A DNA stretch of 53,414 nt from an uncultured Bacteroidales bacterium (GTDB taxonomy: Bacteria > Bacteroidota > Bacteroidia > Bacteroidales > Paludibacteraceae), in NCBI GenBank assembly GCA_934725535.1, contig CAKVBV010000006.1, positions 1-53,414 of the forward strand. Direction: 5' to 3'. A model generated the notes under the pieces. The model worked only from the letters and a program-made list of their open reading frames with translations. It was not told where the DNA came from and searched no databases. Positions 39,867 to 47,780 of this stretch are shown one piece after another. Made by a program: the position numbers and the translations under genes. The first letter of the stretch is position 1. Every line of letters begins with the position of its first letter.

Positions 39867-40811
39867 TTACAGGTCGCGGACAAGACGGACCGGTTTCCCC
39901 CAGTCGCGACTGTTGTAGTATGGGTATGCGGACGAACCGAGTAAGTCGAAGTATAGGTAGCCTGCTTGGTCCGAGAAATAATTCGTAGTAGCAGACCAAT
40001 AGACGGCGCAGTCCTGCACGTGGTTCACATCCGCCCCACTACGGTAACCGGAAGCAGGAAGGAAAACTGCGCCTGCCGCCTCCAACTTCTGCCAATCGGA
40101 AAGAGTGAATGTCTGATACTGATAACCGGCATAATTGGTTGCAAAGCCCGATTTGAATGTTATGCCTGCGGGGCATATCCAGTAGTCGGGCAAGAAGACA
40201 AGACCATTCGCATACTTGCTACCATCGGCATTGAGGTTGATACGTGCCCCACCTACAAGGTTGTTGGCATTGGTACGCTCAGAGAGAAGGTAACTCCATT
40301 CGTCATTTGTCAAAGTACGCCATGTGTCAGGAGCGTCCGTGCCGATAGTGTTCGCTCCCCAATCAGCGAAATCACCACTATAATCGCTGCTATTCGTTGA
40401 GGTACTGATACCCCATTGGGCAGTGGCGGTACTACCACTCCAACCGAACAGGTCTATCTTATCTGCAAGAACACCATTACTGATGTTGGCTTCGCCAATC
40501 ATATCATACTGATGCTCCGCAAACGACCATGTCTGTGTGGATTGTGTGTACTGCAGGTTGCCCTTGGAGAAACGCACTTGCTTGGTGGCAGAGACAGAGA
40601 AAGCATCCTTTGGTAAGGCACGGAAGACAATGCTATCGGCATCACCGCAACTATATACAATGTTGCCCGCTTTATAGACTTCCACCACTTGGGCATTGAG
40701 ACAAAGAGTGGCGAACAGGGCGAGAAGCAAGAGAAGACTCCCCCTACGGAGACTCCCCCTGACCCCCTCTTCGAAGAGGGGGAATACTGATTTGTTTCGT
40801 GTCGTGTTCAT
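39867..40811 (-). CDS. Secreted lectin-like (second-type) domain protein
   Basis: 314 aa from ATG at 40811; longer in-frame extension runs through the DUF1016 gene and is spurious. Same plan as the 38291 protein: P2-encoded N-terminus, signal segment (LLLLLALFATLCLNAQ), a module with AGNIVYSCGDADSIVF, one second-type lectin-like domain and an end at PVRLVRDL with no tail. The two genes are tandem duplicates that share even the repeat insertion. Confidence 0.82.
   Translation of the reverse strand: MNTTRNKSVFPLFEEGVRGSLRRGSLLLLLALFATLCLNAQVVEVYKAGNIVYSCGDADSIVFRALPKDAFSVSATKQVRFSKGNLQYTQSTQTWSFAEHQYDMIGEANISNGVLADKIDLFGWSGSTATAQWGISTSTNSSDYSGDFADWGANTIGTDAPDTWRTLTNDEWSYLLSERTNANNLVGGARINLNADGSKYANGLVFLPDYWICPAGITFKSGFATNYAGYQYQTFTLSDWQKLEAAGAVFLPASGYRSGADVNHVQDCAVYWSATTNYFSDQAGYLYFDLLGSSAYPYYNSRDWGKPVRLVRDL
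39891..40046 (-). other. Lectin-like variable block E
   Basis: From SGYRSG to KPVRLV; it differs from blocks A-D at almost every non-anchor position while YWSAT is kept. Confidence 0.65.
40750..40787. repeat. P2 repeat within a signal-peptide region
   Basis: GACTCCCCCTGACCCCCTC, TTCGAAG, AGGGGG; in frame, and homologous in place to the copy at 39189. Confidence 0.85.
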
Positions 40812-40860
40812 ATTGTTGATGAGTTTATGGGTTGATATGTTTATGCGTTGTTGAATGGGT

Positions 40861-41382
40861 CTATATATCTTCGCCGAGGCGTTGCTTGGCTTCGGCAAGG
40901 GACTTCTGTATGCTGATGGCGGTGCGCTCATAGAGCATACTGTCGATGCGGTCGCGGAGGGTGCGCACGCTCCACCGCTCGGCGGATGCCATGGTGAGGT
41001 AGAACTCCCGTTGCAAGTCGTCTTTGAGGGGCAGAATCTCAACGATATGAGACCATGTCAATTGTCGCGACACTGTCGCGACAATCTTGAAATCGGGGAA
41101 TTGCTGTGCGAATTGCATCATACGGCGAATGTTTCGGGGCTCAAATCCTTGGTGTCCGAACTCCTCTTGCAATTGTGTCGACACTGCCGACACAATTTGT
41201 TTGCCATACTCAGCACGTTGATTATCAAGCACATCGCGGTTGATGCGCTCGCCGATGTGCCAATACATCAGTGTCAGTTCGGAGTTCACTTGTGCGGCAA
41301 CGCGTCCGCGTGCGTCCTGTATGATTTGCCGCAGATCCTGCACAAGGTGCAGTGCCGGCGTTTGAAGAGGTGTTGTACTCAT
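40861..41382 (-). CDS. DUF1016 N-terminal (YhcG-N) protein lacking the nuclease domain
   Basis: 173 aa. It matches the helical N-terminal domain of YhcG-family proteins (MYWHIGERINRDVLDNQRAEYGK, FEPRNIRRMMQFAQQFPD, LTWSHIVEILPLKD). Full-length members are about 340 aa and end in a PD-(D/E)XK nuclease domain, which is missing here; the reading frame stops 50 bp before the next FISUMP gene. It may be a truncated remnant or a short form. It has its own promoter. Confidence 0.82.
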   Translation of the reverse strand: MSTTPLQTPALHLVQDLRQIIQDARGRVAAQVNSELTLMYWHIGERINRDVLDNQRAEYGKQIVSAVSTQLQEEFGHQGFEPRNIRRMMQFAQQFPDFKIVATVSRQLTWSHIVEILPLKDDLQREFYLTMASAERWSVRTLRDRIDSMLYERTAISIQKSLAEAKQRLGEDI

Positions 41383-41414
41383 ATTGCAATGTATATATAT
41401 CGTATAATCACCTA

Positions 41415-41445
41415 CAAAGTTACTAATAATAAATCACTTGCGCAA
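41415..41445 (-). promoter_or_regulatory. Promoter of the DUF1016-N gene (minus strand)
   Basis: CAAAGTTA at 41415-41422 (TAACTTTG), 20 bases, CAA at 41443-41445 (TTG). Confidence 0.65.
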
Positions 41446-41507
41446 GTCTGCCGGCATTTTTTCAATACTTGGTGGGTAAACAAATGAGACAGCCTGCCCG
41501 CTCTATT

Positions 41508-41537
41508 GAGCCCCTCCTTTGGAGGGGTTGGGGAGGT
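41508..41537. repeat. P2 repeat, inverted orientation
   Basis: GAGCCCCTCC, TTT, GGAGGGG, TTGGGGAGGT, intergenic. Confidence 0.85.
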
Positions 41538-41669
41538 ATCACAGTATGGTATATATCTCGCTGCCACGCTCAATCGTATGTTCATTTCGTGCGCAAAGAT
41601 ACTACAAAGTTCTGATATACACAACCTTTACAGAAATCACGTCATTCTTCCTGTTTCCACGCGCTTTTG

Positions 41670-41728
41670 TTCGGAGGTGGTTCGAAGGTGATTCGGAGGT
41701 CGTTCGGAGGTCGTTCGGAGGTCGTTCG
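41670..41728. repeat. 11-bp tandem array, five to six units
   Basis: TTCGGAGGTCG three times, preceded by TTCGGAGGTGG and TTCGAAGGTGA and followed by a partial unit. Confidence 0.9.
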
Positions 41729-41819
41729 AAAAAAGTTCGTTTTTCCATGCTACTGACAGGCTACGGATATAATAGCGACATGCTACTTTCATACGAGAAA
41801 CAAGGACTAATCTACGAGT

Positions 41820-41874
41820 GGATAACGGGTGGATAACGGGTGGATAGCGGGTGGATAGCGGGTGGATAGCAAGT
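41820..41874. repeat. 11-bp tandem array, five units
   Basis: GGATAACGGGT twice, GGATAGCGGGT twice, GGATAGCAAGT; exact 11-bp period. Confidence 0.9.
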
Positions 41875-42026
41875 CGGTTCTTCTGATAACCATTCATACG
41901 AAACCACCCTTTTGAAAAAATGCAGGAAAAGCGGTGAAAAAATGAAGATTTTTCGGCATTGAGTGTCAGAGGGTTACAAGCCGAAAATACAAAATGCACT
42001 ATTTTGACGAAAAAATGAAAATAAAT

Positions 42027-42057
42027 TTGGATTTTGAACGATTTTGTATTATCTTTG
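42027..42057 (+). promoter_or_regulatory. Promoter of the 1757-aa secreted protein gene
   Basis: TTG at 42027-42029, 20 bases, TATCTTTG at 42050-42057. Confidence 0.7.
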
Positions 42058-42155
42058 CAGTCCGATTGGGTAGGTACGATGTATCACAAAGGCATATACA
42101 ACATACAACCATTCTATAACATAAAGAATAACCATTGCAACATACGACTATTGAT

Positions 42156-45100
42156 ATGAACGAAAATACAACAAACAAAACGAACATGACAAAGAAATTA
42201 CAATTATTATTGCTACTTGCCGCCTTTTGGGGCGGCATGAGTGCGTATGCCGCGCCGGGCGGCACGTGGACGACTATCGAACACATCGCCTATCCGACGC
42301 CGCAGAACCTGAAAGCGGAACTTGACGGCTCAAAGGTAAAACTCTCGTGGGATGGCGTGCAGTGGCCTGCCGACGGTTTCCCCGAAGAGATTGACGGAAA
42401 GACGGTGCCGACCGATTTTACCTACAGCATCGAGTGCCAAGTGAAGACCACCGGCACGGACACTTGGAGCGAATGGTGGATGCGGACAACACGCGGACGG
42501 TTAGACAACAATGGGGTCTTCGTCAGCCACTGGGAAATCGAGGACGAGGTAGAGTCCGGCAAGACCTACCAGTACCGCATCCGCTGCTACAGTTATATCC
42601 AGCCGGATAACCCGCAAGACCTCACGAATCCGACACGCGACGGCTACTTCAGCGAATACTCTGATATCGTGACGGCATACAAGACCCTCGACAAACTGGC
42701 AATCACTGAGGCGAGTACATCCCACCCGCTGAATGGGTACACAACCATCAGTGTCAAGTACACCTACACCTCCTCGCGCGAGGCGGAGGGTGAGAAGCCG
42801 CTGTACTTCACCTTCAAGGCGATTGAAATCCCTTACCCTGCCCCCGGCACTACCCCCGAAGCCCCTGCAGAAGGCGGAAAGCCCTACGCACGGAGAGACG
42901 GCACTCCCCTTACGGTGCAGTCGCTCACACTGACACCGCCCAATACGACCAAGTCGAAAAAGATTGCTGCGGACAATTTCGCTCTGACCTCTTCTGCCGA
43001 TGCGGGAACCATCACGTGGGACGCATATCAGGATTTGAAGAATTACAGCCACGATGACGTAACCATCTGGATACAAGGCTGGGCAAAATCCGAGACCGAG
43101 GGCGGCGAACCGCGTCTCGTAGTGGACGAAGCCATTGGGAAAGTAGCCATTGACACGCGTCCTTGTACTGCGAAATCGGGTACAGATGCCGGCGGCAACC
43201 CCGCAGTCATACTCACGTGGCCGAAAGAACCGACCGCAGCAACATACAAGATTGTTCGCGGAATCAATAATGTCAATAATACATATGCAACCATTGCCGA
43301 CAATGTCGCCGATACGATATTTGTGGATACGGATGTTCAGCCCGTTGTCCGCTATTCCTACCAGGTGATAGCCAAAGATTCTACCGGCAAAGAGTTTGTC
43401 GCAAGCAGCCCGTTCTATGGCTACACCCAATTGGATTCGCTCTCTATTGCAGGTATCCAGCCGCAGTCGCCGTGGAACGGCAAGTTGGACATCTTTGCCA
43501 AATACAAGACAGCGCGTGATGAGTGGACGTGGGACGGCAAGCCCTATTTCAAGTTGACCGCCAAAGCGGGAGACAAGGTGTTGGATGTAAAGACGCTCTC
43601 TATGATAGTTTTCCTGCCAAGCGACACGACATCATGGTCGCTTAATCCGGACCGTTTCAAGTTTGAAGATGGTGTCTCGGATTGCCGTCTTGTATGGGAC
43701 GCAGGTACCGACATAGGTGCGCAGTACCTTGACCAACTCACCCTGACCATTGAGTGCGCGGGTGTTGAGCCTGATTCTAAGGATGTCCCCGCAAAAGAAT
43801 GGACGGGCGGCACGGCATCGTACACTATCGGGCATTTCGACACCCGCAGCCCACGCGTGGTGAATCTTGCGGCAGGAACACCGGTATATGCCGACCTCGT
43901 TTGGTTTGATGGTGCGACAAAAGCCGATGTCTTCTGCAACGGCACAAAGGTCTTTGAACTACCGGATGAGGCGGGCAACACGCGCGGCAGCATTACCTTG
44001 GGCAAGAACGAACTGAACATCTGGGGCGAGAACGAACTGAAACTTGTTCCCGACAAGGGCGAACCGTGGACGGGTGTCATCAAATATCCCGACTTCGACT
44101 TCTCGGTATCGCAGGGCGTGACAGGCGGCATCACGCTTATGTGGAGCCTCATCGACCAGAATGCCGTTGCAGGCTACCGGATACAGCGGCGCATAATGGG
44201 TTCGACGGATGCCTTCGAGGCAGTCCAAACCGTGGGACCTGACGTGATGACTTACACCGACAAGACGGCGGAGGAGGCTACTCTCTATGAATATACGGTT
44301 GTGCCGCTGAATTCCGACGGCGAACCCATCGGTCCTGTTCCGTCGCCCCAGAGCGGCTACCGCACACTCGAGAAGATAGAGTTTGTGCAGGCACGCCAGT
44401 TCTATCCGTGGAGCACGCGGGTTGCCATCGACATCTACTACAAGAGCGCACGCCAATCGTCCACCGACGGCGAAGTAACTTACGCCCTCAAAGCCAAAAT
44501 GGCGGACGGGACGGAAATTCCTATTGATAGCAAGAATCTTACCCTTGAGACGGTGGACGGGATGCACCTCCTTCCTAACGACCTCCCGTTTGGCTCAAAA
44601 GGATTGCCTTCGGGTGCAACAACACGTCTCTGGTGGAATGCTCCGGCTGACCTCGCTACGGTGCAACTCCCGTCGAGTGTGCTCTCGGGTATCACGCTGC
44701 AAGTAGTACCAACCCTCGCTGAGGGTGCCCCCGCAGGAGCAAAACCCGCCCCCGCAACGGTTACCTCAGCCGGCATCACGGTGGACTTGCGCACCAAACG
44801 CACCGTATCGTATGGTGAGCAGATACCTGTCGTATGGGAGTGGTGGCGCACGGACGGGCGCGTAGAGGCGCATGACAAAAACGTCTTCTACGTCAAACCG
44901 GAAGGCAGCGAGACGGACGAAACTATGGTATGGCACACCCCCGAACATTCGGGCGAAGGGACCATAGAGGTACCTGAAAACGAAGACCTGTGGCCGAGTT
45001 TCCGTCTCGTCAAGCGCGAGATGAACACCGACGACACGGACGAGACGAAGCAGATAACACTCACCAGTGAAGTCCTCTTCCAAATGCCGGTGGCTGTGCC

Positions 45101-47429
45101 GCAGAACGTGCAGGCAACCCGCGGCAACACCGATGCACTGACCCTCACTTGGGACGCTGTGCCTTATGCAGAGAGGTATCTGATTGAAGTTACTAAAGTC
45201 AATGAACGAGGTGCAATGACGAAAAATACGAAGTATGTCTTCGACGGCACCCAATACATCGACCAAAATGCCCCTGCGTTGGGTCTGGTAGGCTATAAGG
45301 TGCAGGCATGCTTCCCGAATAATGTAACGAGCGACTTCTCAGAGCAGGTTGTCGGCTGGAAGGCAATCGACCAGGTGGAACTGAAAGGTGTCTCCACACG
45401 CCGCCCGTGGAAGGGCACGGTGGATATAGACCTTACCTACAAGACGGTGCGCAACCAATTTACGAAATTGAACGGCACCAACCTGCCCGACAGGAAAGTC
45501 TCCGTTACTGCAAAGACCGCAGATGGTGCGGCGTTTCTCGTCCAATCACTTGTGAAAGAGACGCTTGAGGGCAATATGATTTGGCGCGAGCAGGTGGACG
45601 GAAAGTCTCCGTTTACTCTTGGAAATGCCGGTCGTATCACCGACCGTATCACATGGAACGCACCGGCTGATGCACCACGTATGTATGAGCCTAATTCCGT
45701 GATAACCATCACATTCCCCGCCGACGAATACAGCGAAGAAATCAAGTTCGAGCGCACTTTCGACCTTGATACCCGCACAGGAGTTATCGACGTCTTGTCT
45801 TCCGAGGTGGATATTCCAATCCCATGGTCCACACGCTGGGCAAAACTCGAGGCAACGCAACTCGGCTTTGGCAAGAATGAGGCATGGTGGAATCAGATAG
45901 TAGTGCTGACAGATGTCACGGACAGCGAGAACCCCAGGGAGATTATGAGAAGCGAGAATATAATACTCGGCGATGGTACGGTCACATCGTGGACACCGAA
46001 GAAGTGGGGTTATAACACGCTCACGCTGATACTCCGCCCTTCCAACGGCGCCAACGAAGCAACAGAGTACGCTGTGTTCTTCAACGTAGTACCCGACTTC
46101 GCATTCACTGCCACGCAGGGCAACCGCGACAGCATTATCGTGGAGTGGAACGAACTCAAAGGCATACACTCCTATTCTATCCGCCGCCGTGCGGCAAACA
46201 CCTCTGACGCCTTTACGGAGGTGGCTATCTGCACCGACACCACCCGCTGGGCGGACACCTCCGCCGAGACCATAGTGGGCGAGTTCGAGTACACCATCAT
46301 GCCGCTGAACACTGACGGCACGGACGCTTGGACGCAGTTCACCCCCGTAGTCGGCTACCGCGCACTGGATATAGCCCGCCCCGTTACCATTGTTCCTGCC
46401 GAGAACGGTACCATAACTGCCGACAAAGAAACGGCTAAATACGGCGAGATGGTAACGTTGACCGTTACGCCTGCTACGGGCTACGAGTTGGAGCAACTCC
46501 GTGTCATGGACGGCGAAACGCCGGTAACCGTATGGGGTGAAGAAGGCGAGTACGTATTTGGGATGCCTGCCAATGAGGTGACAGTAACGGCTACCTTCAA
46601 GGCTATTGACTACCTCGTTAACATCATATCTTCTGAAAACGGTACGGTAACCGCCGACAAGCAGACCGCTCACTACGGCGAGACCGTCACCCTGACCATT
46701 ACGCCCGACGAGGGATATGAGTTAGAGTCCCTTCGTGTCATTTATGACGATGCAATAGTGCCTGTAACCGAGGGTAATACATTCGTCATGCGCGCATGTA
46801 ATGCAGCAATCATAGCCACCTTCAAGATGACAGACTACACCGTCACCATTGAGCCCACCGACGGCGGCACCATAACCGCCGACAAAGCGACAGCAAATAT
46901 GGGCGAGACCGTAACGCTGACCGTTACGTCCGACGAGGGGTATGAGTTCGACCAACTGACCGTAATGAATGGTGAAACCAAGGTGGAGGTAGTGGCAGCC
47001 GAAGGCAACTACACATTCGTTATGCCCGCAGGCAATGTGGAAATCACGGCTACCTTCAAGGCGATAGACTACGATGTTACCCTTGTTTCTGCCATAAACG
47101 GAGAAGTTACCGCCGACAAGCAGACAGCACACGTGGGCGAGACCGTAACCCTGACCATCACCCCCGACAAGGGCTACGAGTTAGACCAAATCTATGTAAT
47201 GAATGGCGAGATACTGGTGACTGTGATTTCAGCGGGAGAAGGCGTCTATACGTTCACAATGCCTGCCGGCAATGTGGTCATCTCTGTTCTGTTCAAGGAA
47301 GCCATCGGCACGGATGTCATTGCTCCCGACGCAGTGAAGGCTACCACCCGCAAGGTCATCCGCAATGGTATTGTCTATATCCTCCGCGACGGCAAGACCT
47401 ACACCGCAACAGGCGTAGAAGTGCAGTAA
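42156..47429 (+). CDS. Very large secreted protein: Fn3/Ig-like modules, InlB-like repeats, sorting-like tail
   Basis: 1757 aa from ATG at 42156; ATG at 42186, directly before the signal segment LQLLLLLAAFWGGMSAYA, is also possible. Fn3-like modules (for example VPQNVQATRGNTDALTLTWD) alternate with Ig-like modules (PWKGTVDIDLTYKTVR) to about residue 1400. Four InlB-type repeats (about 1405-1715; GTITADK, GETVTLTITPD, FTMPAGNV) follow, then the tail RKVIRNGIVYILRDGK. Modules near 1310-1480 are close copies of those in the 1350-aa protein at 14889, but there is no FISUMP domain. Likely a surface adhesin or scaffold. Confidence 0.87.
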   Translation: MNENTTNKTNMTKKLQLLLLLAAFWGGMSAYAAPGGTWTTIEHIAYPTPQNLKAELDGSKVKLSWDGVQWPADGFPEEIDGKTVPTDFTYSIECQVKTTGTDTWSEWWMRTTRGRLDNNGVFVSHWEIEDEVESGKTYQYRIRCYSYIQPDNPQDLTNPTRDGYFSEYSDIVTAYKTLDKLAITEASTSHPLNGYTTISVKYTYTSSREAEGEKPLYFTFKAIEIPYPAPGTTPEAPAEGGKPYARRDGTPLTVQSLTLTPPNTTKSKKIAADNFALTSSADAGTITWDAYQDLKNYSHDDVTIWIQGWAKSETEGGEPRLVVDEAIGKVAIDTRPCTAKSGTDAGGNPAVILTWPKEPTAATYKIVRGINNVNNTYATIADNVADTIFVDTDVQPVVRYSYQVIAKDSTGKEFVASSPFYGYTQLDSLSIAGIQPQSPWNGKLDIFAKYKTARDEWTWDGKPYFKLTAKAGDKVLDVKTLSMIVFLPSDTTSWSLNPDRFKFEDGVSDCRLVWDAGTDIGAQYLDQLTLTIECAGVEPDSKDVPAKEWTGGTASYTIGHFDTRSPRVVNLAAGTPVYADLVWFDGATKADVFCNGTKVFELPDEAGNTRGSITLGKNELNIWGENELKLVPDKGEPWTGVIKYPDFDFSVSQGVTGGITLMWSLIDQNAVAGYRIQRRIMGSTDAFEAVQTVGPDVMTYTDKTAEEATLYEYTVVPLNSDGEPIGPVPSPQSGYRTLEKIEFVQARQFYPWSTRVAIDIYYKSARQSSTDGEVTYALKAKMADGTEIPIDSKNLTLETVDGMHLLPNDLPFGSKGLPSGATTRLWWNAPADLATVQLPSSVLSGITLQVVPTLAEGAPAGAKPAPATVTSAGITVDLRTKRTVSYGEQIPVVWEWWRTDGRVEAHDKNVFYVKPEGSETDETMVWHTPEHSGEGTIEVPENEDLWPSFRLVKREMNTDDTDETKQITLTSEVLFQMPVAVPQNVQATRGNTDALTLTWDAVPYAERYLIEVTKVNERGAMTKNTKYVFDGTQYIDQNAPALGLVGYKVQACFPNNVTSDFSEQVVGWKAIDQVELKGVSTRRPWKGTVDIDLTYKTVRNQFTKLNGTNLPDRKVSVTAKTADGAAFLVQSLVKETLEGNMIWREQVDGKSPFTLGNAGRITDRITWNAPADAPRMYEPNSVITITFPADEYSEEIKFERTFDLDTRTGVIDVLSSEVDIPIPWSTRWAKLEATQLGFGKNEAWWNQIVVLTDVTDSENPREIMRSENIILGDGTVTSWTPKKWGYNTLTLILRPSNGANEATEYAVFFNVVPDFAFTATQGNRDSIIVEWNELKGIHSYSIRRRAANTSDAFTEVAICTDTTRWADTSAETIVGEFEYTIMPLNTDGTDAWTQFTPVVGYRALDIARPVTIVPAENGTITADKETAKYGEMVTLTVTPATGYELEQLRVMDGETPVTVWGEEGEYVFGMPANEVTVTATFKAIDYLVNIISSENGTVTADKQTAHYGETVTLTITPDEGYELESLRVIYDDAIVPVTEGNTFVMRACNAAIIATFKMTDYTVTIEPTDGGTITADKATANMGETVTLTVTSDEGYEFDQLTVMNGETKVEVVAAEGNYTFVMPAGNVEITATFKAIDYDVTLVSAINGEVTADKQTAHVGETVTLTITPDKGYELDQIYVMNGEILVTVISAGEGVYTFTMPAGNVVISVLFKEAIGTDVIAPDAVKATTRKVIRNGIVYILRDGKTYTATGVEVQ

Positions 47430-47440
47430 TCTACAAAATG

Positions 47441-47480
47441 AACTAATCGCAAGCAGAACGAACTAATAGCGAGCAAAACG
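47441..47480. repeat. 20-bp tandem repeat, two units
   Basis: AACTAATCGCAAGCAGAACG followed by AACTAATAGCGAGCAAAACG, just after the stop codon of the 1757-aa protein gene. Confidence 0.75.
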
Positions 47481-47517
47481 AACCATATATAGTAGTTCGT
47501 TGACGCTACCTATCCTT

Positions 47518-47561
47518 CAATCAATAGGCTGCCTTACAGACGATAGGCAGCCTATTGATTG
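47518..47561. terminator. Bidirectional terminator
   Basis: Perfect 16-bp arms CAATCAATAGGCTGCC / GGCAGCCTATTGATTG around a 12-base loop, at the left edge of the AT-rich recQ-dprA island. Confidence 0.85.
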
Positions 47562-47688
47562 TTTAGGTATTGCTCCGTGTATGATGTCCATAACCTCTAA
47601 TCCCTACTTTTTGTTTCCCATCAGAGCGATACCATTGCCCGCCATTCATATACCATTGTCCGCTTTCATACAAAATATACTTCCTCTC

Positions 47689-47719
47689 TTGCCTACCTCA
47701 AATCTTTTTTGTATCTTTG
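47689..47719 (+). promoter_or_regulatory. Promoter of the recQ-dprA pair
   Basis: TTG at 47689-47691, 20 bases, TATCTTTG at 47712-47719. Confidence 0.7.
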
Positions 47720-47720
47720 T

Positions 47721-47780
47721 CGCCATAACAGAAATCATATTATGCTTTACCGCCATAACAGAAATCCAATTATGGATAGA
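47721..47780. repeat. 30-bp tandem duplication covering the recQ leader and start
   Basis: CGCCATAACAGAAATC begins both 30-bp units (47721 and 47751). Each contains a possible ATG (47742 in the first, 47772 in the second), so the leader and start region appear duplicated. Confidence 0.85.

Larger units (their letters stand above)
41446..42026. other. Non-coding gap with two 11-bp arrays
   Basis: No convincing gene between the divergent promoters at 41415 and 42027. It holds a P2 palindrome (41508-41537) and two unrelated tandem arrays (41670-41728 and 41820-41874). Confidence 0.7.

Noticed and set aside
28497..41042. Reverse transcriptase or template repeat of a diversity-generating retroelement within the window
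   Set aside because: No reading frame with reverse-transcriptase motifs and no non-coding A-rich copy of a variable block was found by eye; if present they lie elsewhere.
40812..41042. N-terminal extension of the lectin-like gene to 41042
   Set aside because: It runs antisense-frame through the DUF1016-N gene and precedes a clear start and signal segment at 40811.
42501..43430. Long minus-strand reading frames opposite the 1757-aa protein and other GC-rich genes
   Set aside because: They are shadows of the real gene on the other strand, with no recognisable domain and unusual composition.
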